Part shown: piece by piece, positions 27,285-35,291 of the stretch
Layout: each line of letters starts with the position of its first letter
How positions within the stretch are numbered: position 1 is the stretch's first letter
Assembly (NCBI RefSeq): GCF_013372625.1
Contig: NZ_JABXFD010000553.1
Span: 1-39,187 of the forward strand
Length of the DNA: 39,187 bases
Direction: 5' to 3'
DNA from: Actinomadura sp. BRA 177
Lineage (GTDB): Bacteria > Actinomycetota > Actinomycetes > Streptosporangiales > Streptosporangiaceae
The notes under the pieces: generated by a model
What the model was told of the DNA's origin: nothing
Database searches by the model: none
Seen by the model: the letters and a program-made list of their open reading frames with translations, nothing else
Made by a program: the position numbers and the translations under genes

Positions 27285-29185
27285 GAGGTCGTTCCTCCGG
27301 CGAGGGCGCGGGCCTGGTCGGCGGTGAGCCGGCCGTCGGCGACCACGACGGTGATCGCCCGGTTCAGGCGGTCCGGGACGGTCAGCGGCTTCTCCCAGGC
27401 CAGCGCCGGGCCGACGCCGGGATATTCGGCGACGCGCACGAACCAGGGGTCGAGCCCGGCGGTCTGGACGAACACCAGGCTCCAGGTGTCCGAGGTCAGC
27501 GCCAGCCAGGGCGTGACGCTGCCGTGCACGGCCTCCTCGCCGGACGCCTCGCCGGTGAAGACCGCCAGGCCGGCGGAGTCCTTGGGCGCGCGCCAGAAGA
27601 AGCCGCCGTAGCCCGCGCCGACCCGGCCCTTGCACGCCGAGCTTTGGATGACGAGTGGTTCCGCAGTCTTGCCGGTGAGCGTGAACGCGAAGTCGAGCGC
27701 CCACGCGTCCGCGACGGGACGCGCGGTCAGGGTGCGCTCCTCGCCTGCCAGGACGGTGCCGTCCGGGCCGACCCAGTCGAGAGTCTCCGCGTAGCCGCCG
27801 TCGATCGGGCGGAGCGTGCGGCGGCGCTGCCGTCCGTGGTTGGGCAGGATCTTCGGGCCCTGGTCCGGGACGTAGGTGGAGCCGCCCCAGAAGTTGGCCC
27901 CGTCGACGTCGGAGATCGCGACGCCCGCCCCGAAGTGGTGGACGTGGTCGGCTGGCTGCGTCTCGGTGACGACCGTCCCGCCGAGGGTCCGGACGGGGTG
28001 CAGGTGGGGTCGCGGGGCGTCGGTGGCCTGTAGGTCTCCGCGCTGGACGTAGTCGGCGACCTCCTGATCGTCCACGCGCAGAACCGTCTCCGGCCACGGC
28101 TCCGAGATCGTCCCGAGGCTGTCGGGGAAGCCCAGCTCGGAGAGCGTTTTGAGGTCTTGCGCCGCGCGGACGACCAGTCCCTCGATGCCGGGCAGGACCA
28201 GCCGGGACGGTTCCGTCCGGACGAACCGCCCATCGATCGGGCGTGGTTCGGGGGCGAGGCGGATCGCGTCCAGCAGCCGGGTGAAGCCGCCCGTGCGCGC
28301 GAGCGGCACCAGGAGGTCCGCGCCGTCCCGGATGTGGGTGAGGAGGTTGCCGAGCAGGTCGACGCGGCCGAAGCCGGTCCGGACCCCGTCGATCTCGATC
28401 TCGTCGAGGGTGTAGAAGAGCCGCGCCGACCGGGTGTCGCCGTGGAGGTGCAGGTAGGGCTCGGTGCGCCGGTCGGAGCAGAGCGAGACGGTGATCGCGA
28501 TGACCGTCCCGTCGGCGAGCCGGAGCCGGGCGCTGGAGGTGTCGTCGGACTCGATCGCGTTGGCGCGGTACAGCTCCAGCTCGATGCCGGCGACCGAGTC
28601 GACGGTGTCCGCTCCGGCGACGGCCAGGGCGGACGCCCCGGCGTGGGCGAAGGGGTTGGTGAGGGCGCCGTCCATGACGTCGACGCCGTCCAGCCGGCGG
28701 CGGCCCGCCCAGGCGGAGCGGGTGTAGTAGCCGAGCGGACGGGTCCACGACCCGGCCACGCCGATGGCACGGATCGGTTCGCCGAGCACGTCCCGCGCGG
28801 CCGGGATGGCCTCCGAGCCGAGCGACTGGAAGCCGATCTGGCAGGCGAGTCCCGTCTCGGCCACCGCCGCGGAGATCGTCTCGAACTCCGCGACCGACGG
28901 CGCGGGCGGCTTCTCCAGCAGCACGTGCGCCCCGGCCCGCAGCGCGGCCACGGCCAGCGGCGCGTGCGTGTGGATCGGGGTCGCGATCACCGCGACCTCG
29001 GCCCCGGTCTCCCGGACCAGCGCGGCCAGATCCGCCGAGGCCGGCACGTCCAGCCCGGACGGCGGACGGATGTCGCACACCCCGGCCAGCTCCGCCCGGC
29101 CCGCCGCCGCCCGCCGCCGGACGTTCTCCAGATGGTTGCGCCCGTAGCCGTTGACCCCGGCGACGACGACCCGCACCGGCCTCAT
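27281..29185 (-). CDS. Gfo/Idh/MocA oxidoreductase fused to a PmoA-like (DUF6807) domain
   Basis: 634 residues. The N-terminal half (about 1-340) is a Gfo/Idh/MocA dehydrogenase with the dinucleotide-binding VAGVNGYGRNH, ATPIHTHAPLAV, and the catalytic EKPPAPS (E91-K92-P93). The C-terminal half (about 360-634) looks like a PmoA/DUF6807 domain: ADHVHHFGAGVAISDVDG, FWGGSTY, and GGFFWRAPKDS. PmoA-like proteins occur in sugar-utilisation loci but their reaction is not established. The fusion suggests that the two activities act in sequence on a sugar or sugar acid. The start overlaps the preceding dehydratase stop (ATGA) and the stop overlaps the esterase start, so all three are coupled. Confidence 0.85.
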   Translation of the reverse strand: MRPVRVVVAGVNGYGRNHLENVRRRAAAGRAELAGVCDIRPPSGLDVPASADLAALVRETGAEVAVIATPIHTHAPLAVAALRAGAHVLLEKPPAPSVAEFETISAAVAETGLACQIGFQSLGSEAIPAARDVLGEPIRAIGVAGSWTRPLGYYTRSAWAGRRRLDGVDVMDGALTNPFAHAGASALAVAGADTVDSVAGIELELYRANAIESDDTSSARLRLADGTVIAITVSLCSDRRTEPYLHLHGDTRSARLFYTLDEIEIDGVRTGFGRVDLLGNLLTHIRDGADLLVPLARTGGFTRLLDAIRLAPEPRPIDGRFVRTEPSRLVLPGIEGLVVRAAQDLKTLSELGFPDSLGTISEPWPETVLRVDDQEVADYVQRGDLQATDAPRPHLHPVRTLGGTVVTETQPADHVHHFGAGVAISDVDGANFWGGSTYVPDQGPKILPNHGRQRRRTLRPIDGGYAETLDWVGPDGTVLAGEERTLTARPVADAWALDFAFTLTGKTAEPLVIQSSACKGRVGAGYGGFFWRAPKDSAGLAVFTGEASGEEAVHGSVTPWLALTSDTWSLVFVQTAGLDPWFVRVAEYPGVGPALAWEKPLTVPDRLNRAITVVVADGRLTADQARALAGGTTS

Positions 29186-30225
29186 CGCGACCACCTCGTC
29201 GGCGCGCCCGTCGCCCGCAGCTCCGCCCCGGCGATCTCCACCGGGGACGGGTCGGCGAGCAGGCCGAGGTCGGTGAGCGTGGCGTCCTCCGGGACCTCCA
29301 CCATCACTGGATGATGCAGGGCGAGGGCGAGCTGGCCCGACAATTCGGTCATCAGGTGCGGGTAGACCGGCACGTCGAAGACGCGGGCGAGGTCGGCGAT
29401 GCGCAGGAACGGGGTGATTCCGCCGACGCGCACCACGTTCGGCTGGACGACGTCGCAGGCGCCGGCCGTCAGCAGGTCGCGGAATCCGTGCGCGGTGGCG
29501 ATGTTCTCGCCGACCGCGATCGGCGTACCGACGCTCCGGCGCAGCTCGACGTGGGCGGCGAGGTCGTCGGCGGGCAGCGGCTCCTCGACCCAGAACAGGT
29601 CGAACCGCTCCAGCGCCCGCAGCGCGGTCCTGGCCCGGTGCAGGTCCCATCGCTGGTTGGCGTCGATCATCAGTGCCGTGTCCGGGCCGACGATCTCGCG
29701 GACGGCCGCGACCCGCTCGACGTCCTCGGCCAGCGAGGGCAGGCCGACCTTGATCTTGACGGCGGGGTATGCGGCGGCGGCCCATCGTTCTGCCTGGGCG
29801 GTCAGCTCGTCCAGCGAGTAGTGCCGGTTGATCCCGCTGCCGTAGACGGGCACGCTGTCGCGCCGCGCGCCGAGAACGTCCACCAGGGAGCGGTCGCCGC
29901 ACTCCAGGTCCCACAGCGCGAGATCGACCCCGGCCATCGCGATCGGGACGATCCCGGACCGTCCCGCCTCGCCGAGGTGCGCCGACAGTTCGTCCCAGAT
30001 GGCGCCGGGGTGCTCCGGAAGCCCGATCACCGCGTCGCGGACGTCGTGCTCCAGCAGCGCTCGAACCGCGTGCGCCCCGATCTGCGGCGTCCACGAGATT
30101 CCGGTGCCCGTGCGTCCGTCGTCCAGCGTGAGCGTGACCAGCAGGACGTGGTTGTGCTGGACGTCCGCGCCCCACGGCCGGGCCAGCGGCACCGACCGCG
30201 CCGCGACCGACAAGTCCTTGATCAT
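29182..30225 (-). CDS. Enolase-superfamily (mandelate racemase/muconate lactonizing) sugar-acid dehydratase
   Basis: 347 residues with the full mandelate racemase-type active site: KIK (K157, K159) for proton abstraction, metal ligands D188 (in MIDAN), E214 (in FWVEEP) and E240 (in VGEN), and H290 (in YPHLM) as the other general base. Such enzymes dehydrate acid sugars to 2-keto-3-deoxy acids or racemise acids. Placement between an SDR sugar dehydrogenase and Gfo/Idh genes favours sugar-acid dehydration, but the substrate (galactonate, fuconate, rhamnonate or other) cannot be fixed. The ATG follows a GAAGGG ribosome site, ten bases after the SDR stop. Coupled to the next gene by an ATGA overlap. 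Confidence 0.9.
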   Translation of the reverse strand: MIKDLSVAARSVPLARPWGADVQHNHVLLVTLTLDDGRTGTGISWTPQIGAHAVRALLEHDVRDAVIGLPEHPGAIWDELSAHLGEAGRSGIVPIAMAGVDLALWDLECGDRSLVDVLGARRDSVPVYGSGINRHYSLDELTAQAERWAAAAYPAVKIKVGLPSLAEDVERVAAVREIVGPDTALMIDANQRWDLHRARTALRALERFDLFWVEEPLPADDLAAHVELRRSVGTPIAVGENIATAHGFRDLLTAGACDVVQPNVVRVGGITPFLRIADLARVFDVPVYPHLMTELSGQLALALHHPVMVEVPEDATLTDLGLLADPSPVEIAGAELRATGAPTRWSR

Positions 30226-30235
30226 GGCGGGCCCT

Positions 30236-31123
30236 TCAGGCGAGTTCGGTGCGCCAGCTGCGCTTGGCGGTCCAGCCGAGCAGCCGCTCGGCCTTGGCGG
30301 CGGAGAACGCCGGGGACGCGCCGGTGAGCGCGCCGGCGGCCTCCTCGGTCGCGGGGAAGAAGCGGGGCAGCAGCTCGGCCAGCGGCTCGCGGGCCAGCGC
30401 GTCCCCGGCGCCGGCGAAGAAGACCTCGCCGTTGCGCTCCAGCTCGGGCAGCTGGGCGAGGAGGGCGCCGATGAACTCGCCGGCGTCCCGGGCGTCGAGG
30501 TAGTTGAACAGCGAGACGCTGCCGATCTCGGGCCGGTCCAGCCGCTCGCGGAGGGTGTGCCCCGACTGGGTCGGCGCGCCCTCCCACTCCTCCGGCGCGA
30601 TGACGAAGCACGGCCGGAACGCGGCCATCTTCGTGCCGGTGGCCGAGCGGGCGAACGTCTGCATGGTCTGCTCGGCGACCAGTTTCGACAGGCTGTAGAC
30701 GTTCCAGGGCCGCGTCGGATGCGCCTCGTCCAGCGGCAGGTAGTCGGGCGTCCAGCCGCCGGGCGCGCCGTAGCCCATCACGGTCGGGCTGCTCGCGACG
30801 ACCAGCTTCGGCACCTCCAGTGCCACTGCGGCCGCGCAGACGTTGAACGCCAGCTGGGTGTTGACCCGGAACGTCGTGGCGTCCGTCCGGCCGAACGGGA
30901 CGGCGATCGCGGCGAGATGGACGACCGAGTCCGGCCGGAACCGGGTGAGCGCCGAGTGCGCCTCACCGAGATCGGTCAGGTCGGCCGGCAGGGATTCGGC
31001 GGCCTCCCGGGGGGTGCCGGGGGCGCTGTCGACGCCGATCACCTCGTGGCCGGCCGCCGCCAGCGTGGTGACGACGCTGCGGCCCAAACGGCCCGCGCTT
31101 CCGGTGACGAGCACTCTGCTCAC
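30236..31123 (-). CDS. NAD(P)-dependent extended SDR oxidoreductase / epimerase
   Basis: 295 residues. The Rossmann motif GSAGRLG (8-14) follows VLVT, and the catalytic SDR pair is Y143-S-L-S-K147, with S111/S112 in VVASSPTV. It belongs to the NAD-dependent epimerase/dehydratase group and has the length of uronate or sugar dehydrogenases. It is the first gene of the minus-strand catabolic arm, so it may oxidise the sugar or its lactone before the dehydratase acts. The promoter and operator are at 31144-31191. The start ATG at 31123 lies 20 bases from the operator. Confidence 0.88.
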   Translation of the reverse strand: MSRVLVTGSAGRLGRSVVTTLAAAGHEVIGVDSAPGTPREAAESLPADLTDLGEAHSALTRFRPDSVVHLAAIAVPFGRTDATTFRVNTQLAFNVCAAAVALEVPKLVVASSPTVMGYGAPGGWTPDYLPLDEAHPTRPWNVYSLSKLVAEQTMQTFARSATGTKMAAFRPCFVIAPEEWEGAPTQSGHTLRERLDRPEIGSVSLFNYLDARDAGEFIGALLAQLPELERNGEVFFAGAGDALAREPLAELLPRFFPATEEAAGALTGASPAFSAAKAERLLGWTAKRSWRTELA

Positions 31124-31143
31124 CGCATGGACTCCTCAGCTCG

Positions 31144-31159
31144 CTGCAACCAGTTGCAG
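31144..31159. promoter_or_regulatory. LacI-type operator at the SDR promoter
   Basis: CTGCAACCAGTTGCAG has perfect 7-bp arms CTGCAAC/GTTGCAG around a CA centre. It lies just downstream of a minus-strand promoter, -35 TTGACG at 31191-31186 and -10 AATCGT at 31167-31162 with an 18-base spacer. It thus covers the expected transcription start of the SDR operon. The same motif recurs at 31240-31255 and 33194-33209. The adjacent LacI-family gene is the likely source of its repressor. Confidence 0.65.
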
Positions 31160-31161
31160 TA

Positions 31162-31191
31162 ACGATTGCGCCAGCATGCCCGGCCCGTCAA
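31162..31191 (-). promoter_or_regulatory. Promoter of the SDR-dehydratase-fusion operon
   Basis: On the minus strand TTGACG (31191-31186) and AATCGT (31167-31162) are spaced by 18 bases, directly upstream of the operator at 31144-31159. The -35 is a good match; the -10 is weak. Confidence 0.45.
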
Positions 31192-31239
31192 GTGAGCGGC
31201 GCACGACCAGCACAAATGGTCGCAGTGATCACTCCGGTC

Positions 31240-31255
31240 GTGCAACCGGTTGCGT
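31240..31255. promoter_or_regulatory. LacI-type operator upstream of the LacI gene
   Basis: GTGCAACCGGTTGCGT contains the perfect 12-bp palindrome GCAACCGGTTGC (31242-31253) with the same core as the sites at 31144 and 33194. It lies 13 bases before the lacI-family ATG, consistent with autoregulation. A further imperfect dyad, CGACCA/TGGTCG at 31204-31222, lies just upstream and is not clearly related. Confidence 0.6.
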
Positions 31256-31268
31256 TAAGGTAGGCGGC

Positions 31269-32231
31269 ATGGCAGTGACTATCCGGGACGTCGCCCACGC
31301 GTGCGGCGTGCATGTGTCGACGGTTTCGCGGACCTTCTCCGCGCCGCACATGGTGAACGCCGAGACGCGCACGCGGGTGCTGGCGGTGGCCGAGCGGCTC
31401 GGCTACCGGCCCAACCGGGCGGCCCGGTCGCTCACCACGGGGCGGACCGACAACCTCGGGCTGATCGTGGCCGACCTGTCGAACCCGTTCTTCCCGCCGC
31501 TGATCAAGGCCGCCCAGGCCGCCGCCCGTGCCCAGGACTACCACCTGTTCGTCGCCGACACCGACGAGGACCCGGCGAAGGAGCAGGAGCTCGTGCACGC
31601 CTTCTCCAAGCAGGTCGACGGCATCGTGCTGTGCAGCCCCCGGTCGTCGAACAGGGCGCTGGAGCAGCTGGTCGAGACGATCCCGTTCGTGCTGGTCAAC
31701 CGGCGGCTGCGCGGCGTGACGACCGTCGTCATGGACGTCGCCCGCGGCGCCCGCACCGCGATGGAGCACCTGGCCGGGCTCGGCCACCGGCGCGTCGCGC
31801 TCGTGTCGGGGCCGGCCGGCTCCTGGACGAGCGGCGAGATCCGCAAGGCCGTCGCCGACGTGCCCGGCCTCGAAACGGTCGTCATCGGCCCCAACGCGCC
31901 CACCGAGGAGGGCGGCGTCGGCGTCGCCGCCCAGGTCGCGGCGGCGGGGGTGACCGGCGTGCTCGCCTACAACGACCTCGTCGCGATCGGCCTCATCGAG
32001 GGCCTGGACGAGCTGGGCGTCGGCGTGCCCGGCGACATCAGTGTGATCGGCATCGACGGCTCCATCACCGGACGCCTGTACCGGCCCAAGCTCACCACCG
32101 TCGCCATGCCCACGGCGGACGCCGGGCGCATGGCCGTCGACCTGCTCATCAAATCGATGAGTGCGGCCACCGTGCTGGAGACGCACCTGGTGGTCCGCGA
32201 GTCCACCGCTCCCCCGAAAGGACTCCCATGA
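31269..32231 (+). CDS. LacI-family transcriptional repressor
   Basis: 320 residues. The N-terminal LacI helix-turn-helix and hinge region is MAVTIRDVAHACGVHVSTVSR, followed by a periplasmic-binding-like effector domain with LIVADLSNPFF, VDGIVLCSPRSSN and YNDLVAIGLIEGLDELG. The protein is slightly shorter than the usual 330-350; the gap seems to be in the middle of the effector domain. It probably senses a sugar or acid of the pathway and represses the CTGCAAC-N2-GTTGCAG sites on both sides. The ATG follows AAGGTAGG, and its stop overlaps the galM start (ATGA). Confidence 0.92.
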   Translation: MAVTIRDVAHACGVHVSTVSRTFSAPHMVNAETRTRVLAVAERLGYRPNRAARSLTTGRTDNLGLIVADLSNPFFPPLIKAAQAAARAQDYHLFVADTDEDPAKEQELVHAFSKQVDGIVLCSPRSSNRALEQLVETIPFVLVNRRLRGVTTVVMDVARGARTAMEHLAGLGHRRVALVSGPAGSWTSGEIRKAVADVPGLETVVIGPNAPTEEGGVGVAAQVAAAGVTGVLAYNDLVAIGLIEGLDELGVGVPGDISVIGIDGSITGRLYRPKLTTVAMPTADAGRMAVDLLIKSMSAATVLETHLVVRESTAPPKGLP

Positions 32232-33190
32232 CAAGTCACGACGCCGCCTTCGGCGCCACCCCCGACGGCGAAACGGTCGAACGGCACGTGCTGGACAACG
32301 GGCGGCTGCGCGTCGCCGTCCTCACCTACGGCGCGACCGTCCAGCGGCTGGAGGTGGCCGACGGCACCAACGTGGTGCTCGGCCTCGACACGCTGGAGGA
32401 CTACCTGGAGCGCAGCCGGTACTTCGGCGCGGTCGTCGGCCGGTACGGCAACCGCATCGCGCGCGGCAGGTTCACCCTCGACGGCACCGAGTACCGGCTT
32501 CCGCTCAACGACGGCGCGAACAGCCTGCACGGCGGCGTCCAGGGCTTCGACAAGCGGGTGTGGCGGGTCGAGTCGGCGGGTCCGGCGGAACTGCTGCTGA
32601 GCCTGATCAGCGCGGACGGCGAGGAGGGCTTCCCCGGGAAGCTCACCGCGAGCGTCCGGTACCTGCTGGACGGCGACACGCTGCGGCTGGAGTACCGGGC
32701 CACGACCGACGCCCCGACCGTCGTCAACCTGACCAACCACTCCTACTTCAACCTGGCGGGCACCGGCGACGTACGTAGTCATGTGGTGATGCTGGAGGCC
32801 GACCGCTACCTGCCGGTGGACGAGGGGAAGATCCCCACGGGCGAACTCGCCCCGGTGGCGGGGACGCCGTTCGACTTCACCACACCAGCGCCGGTGGACG
32901 CGCGGCTCGGCGGCGCCTACGACCACTGCTACGTCCTCCAGGGCCGGGCCACGGTCACCGATCCGGGCAGCGGACGGTCGATGGAGGTCACCACCACCGA
33001 GCCGGGCGTCCAGTTCTACACCGGCCACATGCTGGACGGCGACGCCACTCCGTTCGGGCCGTTCGCGGGGCTCTGCCTGGAGACGCAGCGCTTCCCCGAC
33101 GCGCCGAACCGGCCGGCGTTCCCGTCCGCCGTCCTGCGGCCCGGTGAGGAGCTCAGGTCGACCACCGGCTACCGCTTCAGCGTCTCCTGA
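32228..33190 (+). CDS. galM: Aldose 1-epimerase (mutarotase)
   Basis: 320 residues. It interconverts alpha and beta anomers of aldoses, here probably supplying the pathway's sugar in the right anomer. The family motifs are clear: NRIARGRF near 75-82, SLHGG with H101, the acid in LTNHSYFN (H171), and the base in LCLETQRFPD (E285). The start overlaps the LacI stop by four bases, so the two genes are co-translated. A strong terminator lies 31 bases after the stop. Confidence 0.95.
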   Translation: MTSHDAAFGATPDGETVERHVLDNGRLRVAVLTYGATVQRLEVADGTNVVLGLDTLEDYLERSRYFGAVVGRYGNRIARGRFTLDGTEYRLPLNDGANSLHGGVQGFDKRVWRVESAGPAELLLSLISADGEEGFPGKLTASVRYLLDGDTLRLEYRATTDAPTVVNLTNHSYFNLAGTGDVRSHVVMLEADRYLPVDEGKIPTGELAPVAGTPFDFTTPAPVDARLGGAYDHCYVLQGRATVTDPGSGRSMEVTTTEPGVQFYTGHMLDGDATPFGPFAGLCLETQRFPDAPNRPAFPSAVLRPGEELRSTTGYRFSVS

Positions 33191-33193
33191 CGA

Positions 33194-33209
33194 CTGCAAA
33201 CGGTTGTAG
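33194..33209. promoter_or_regulatory. LacI-type operator between the galM stop and the terminator
   Basis: CTGCAAACGGTTGTAG matches the motif of the other two sites (CTGCAA at one end, GGTTG and AG at the other). It sits four bases after the galM stop and before the terminator at 33221-33254, an unusual place for an operator. It could loop with the site at 33316. Confidence 0.5.
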
Positions 33210-33220
33210 TAACAAGCAGC

Positions 33221-33254
33221 GGGGCCGGAGCCAGCCAAATCTGGCTCCGGCCCC
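33221..33254 (+). terminator. Strong intrinsic-type hairpin after galM
   Basis: A perfect 14-bp inverted repeat: GGGGCCGGAGCCAG (33221-33234), a six-base loop (33235-33240) and its exact complement (33241-33254). It separates the lacI-galM operon from the ABC importer genes. There is no T-run, as is common in actinomycetes. Confidence 0.8.
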
Positions 33255-33315
33255 GTGTGCTGCTGTGACCTTGGATTCTTCCGAAACCGGCCGCGACCGC
33301 CAGTGAGGAATCTCA

Positions 33316-33365
33316 CTGCAAAGGGTTGACGTCATCTGCGGCTTCGCGCTAAGAAAGCGCTATCT
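33316..33365 (+). promoter_or_regulatory. ABC importer promoter with two different operator-like sites
   Basis: TTGACG (33326-33331) and TAAGAA (33350-33355) are spaced by 18 bases, ahead of the importer genes. CTGCAAAGGGTTGACG (33316-33331) overlaps the -35 and matches the first 13 bases of the site at 33194 with one mismatch. AGAAAGCGCTATCT (33352-33365) overlaps the -10 and start; it differs by one base from the perfect palindrome at 39047-39060. This indicates control by two repressors. Confidence 0.6.
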
Positions 33366-33397
33366 CAAACCATCTCCGACTCACCGAAGGGCCAGTG

Positions 33398-34390
33398 ATG
33401 ACGCTGAGGCCCGCTGCGGCCGACACGGCGACGGGGACGGCCGCGCCCGCGGTCACGTCTCCCGAGCGGGCGGCCAGGCGCCGCCCCCGACGCCGCAAGA
33501 GTTCCCGCGCCCGCTCTCAGGCATGGGCCGCCTACCTGTTCCTGGCCCCGTGGTTCATCGGACTGTTCGCCATCACGCTCGGTCCGATGATCGCCTCGCT
33601 GTACCTGTCGTTCACCGACTACAGCCTGCTCAGCCAGGCGCACTGGGTCGGCCTGGACAACTACGACAAGATGTTCACGGCCGACAACCGGTACATCAAC
33701 TCCCTCAAGGTCACGACCACCTACGTCGTCGTCTCGGTCCCGCTGCAGCTCGCGTTCGCGCTCGGGCTGGCGCTGGCGCTGGACAAGGGGCTGCGCGGGC
33801 TGTCGTTCTACCGGTCGGTCTTCTACCTGCCCTCGCTGCTCGGCGGCAGCGTGGCGATCTCGATCCTGTGGAAGAAGATCTTCGGGACGGACGGGATCGT
33901 CAACACGTTCCTGGGCTGGTTCGGCTACGAGGGCCAGGGCTGGGTCACGAGCCCGGACACCGCGCTGTGGACGCTGATCATCCTGCACGTCTGGACGTTC
34001 GGCGCCCCCATGGTCATCTTCCTCGCCGGGCTGCGGCAGATCCCGCAGAACCTGTACGAGGCGGCGCGGGTCGACGGCGCGGGCCGGCTGCGGCAGTTCC
34101 GCTCGATCACGCTGCCGCTGCTCACGCCGATCATCTTCTTCAACGCCGTGCTGGAGGTCATCAAGTCGTTCCAGTCGTTCACGCAGTCGTTCGTCGTCAG
34201 CGGCGGCAACGGCGGACCGGTCGACTCGACGCTCTTCTACACGCTCTACCTCTACATCAAGGGCTTCAAGAACTACGAGATGGGCTACGCGGCCGCCATG
34301 GCGTGGGTGCTGCTGCTCATCATCGGGGCCCTGACCGCGGCGAACTTCCTCATGTCTCGATTCTGGGTCTTCTATGGCGACGACAAGTAA
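33398..34390 (+). CDS. ABC sugar transporter permease (MalF/UgpA-like)
   Basis: 330 residues. After a basic, Ala/Arg/Pro-rich cytoplasmic start of about 35 residues there are six hydrophobic helices. The first begins AAYLFLAPWFIGLFAI. The EAA loop EAARVDGAGRLRQFRSITLPLL is the contact site for the ATPase. It pairs with the downstream permease to import a sugar or oligosaccharide. The ATG at 33398 follows GAAGGGCC; a GTG one codon earlier is also possible. The stop overlaps the next start by 17 bases. No ATP-binding gene is encoded in the cluster; shared MsiK-type ATPases serve such importers in actinomycetes. Confidence 0.94.
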   Translation: MTLRPAAADTATGTAAPAVTSPERAARRRPRRRKSSRARSQAWAAYLFLAPWFIGLFAITLGPMIASLYLSFTDYSLLSQAHWVGLDNYDKMFTADNRYINSLKVTTTYVVVSVPLQLAFALGLALALDKGLRGLSFYRSVFYLPSLLGGSVAISILWKKIFGTDGIVNTFLGWFGYEGQGWVTSPDTALWTLIILHVWTFGAPMVIFLAGLRQIPQNLYEAARVDGAGRLRQFRSITLPLLTPIIFFNAVLEVIKSFQSFTQSFVVSGGNGGPVDSTLFYTLYLYIKGFKNYEMGYAAAMAWVLLLIIGALTAANFLMSRFWVFYGDDK

Positions 34391-35234
34391 GCGCGTGCCG
34401 GTGCTGTTCCGGCCGGCCTCGCGACTGACCAAGCACGTGCTGCTGATCGTGTTCGGGCTGTTCATGCTCTACCCGCTGCTCTGGATGATCTCCAGCTCGG
34501 TCAAGCCCGAGGAGCTGATCTTCCGCGAGCCCGGACTCGTCCCGACCGAGGTGACCGGCGCGAACTACTCCGGCGGCTGGGACGCGCTCAAGCACTCGTT
34601 CGGCTACTACCTGTGGAACTCCGCGGTCATCACCGGCCTCGCGGTCGTCGGCAACCTGGCCGCCTGCTCGCTGGCGGCCTACGCGTTCGCGCGGCTGGAG
34701 TTCCCGCTGAAGAAGCTCTGGTTCGCGATCATGCTGATCTCGATCATGCTGCCGCACCACGTGACGGTCGTGCCGCAGTACATCGCGTTCAGCAAGATCG
34801 ACTGGATCAACACGATCTGGCCGATCGTGGTGCCGAAGTTCCTCGCCACCGACGCGTTCTTCATCTTCCTGATGGTGCAGTTCATCCGCACCCTCCCCCG
34901 GGAGCTGGACGAGGCGGCCGCGATCGACGGCGCGGGGCACCTGCGCACGTTCCTCCAGGTGGTGATGCCGCTGTGCGTCCCCGCGCTGGCCACCACGGCG
35001 ATCTTCACCTTCATCTGGACGTGGAACGACTTCTTCACCCAGAACCTCTACCTCACCAATTCCGACAACCTCACGGCCCCGGTGGCGCTGCGCCAGTTCA
35101 TGGACTCCAGCGGCGACTCGTCCTGGGGGCCGATGTTCGCGATGTCGATCGTCTCGCTCGGCCCGATCTTCGGTTTCTTCCTGGCCGGCCAGAAATACCT
35201 CGTCCGAGGTGTGGCGACCACCGGCCTCAAATAG
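34374..35234 (+). CDS. ABC sugar transporter permease (MalG/UgpE-like)
   Basis: 286 residues with six hydrophobic helices and the ABC-contact motif EAAAIDGAGHLRTFLQVVMPLC. The N-terminal LLIVFGLFMLYPLLWMISSSVK is typical of MalG-type permeases. It starts 17 bases before the end of the first permease gene, so the pair is tightly coupled. It forms the membrane channel with that protein and receives the ligand from the binding lipoprotein encoded next. Confidence 0.94.
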   Translation: MATTSKRVPVLFRPASRLTKHVLLIVFGLFMLYPLLWMISSSVKPEELIFREPGLVPTEVTGANYSGGWDALKHSFGYYLWNSAVITGLAVVGNLAACSLAAYAFARLEFPLKKLWFAIMLISIMLPHHVTVVPQYIAFSKIDWINTIWPIVVPKFLATDAFFIFLMVQFIRTLPRELDEAAAIDGAGHLRTFLQVVMPLCVPALATTAIFTFIWTWNDFFTQNLYLTNSDNLTAPVALRQFMDSSGDSSWGPMFAMSIVSLGPIFGFFLAGQKYLVRGVATTGLK

Positions 35235-35291
35235 GAACCGGACCCGAACAACCCTCCTCCTCATTCCTTTCCCCCCGGAGGTAAGAAAAAG

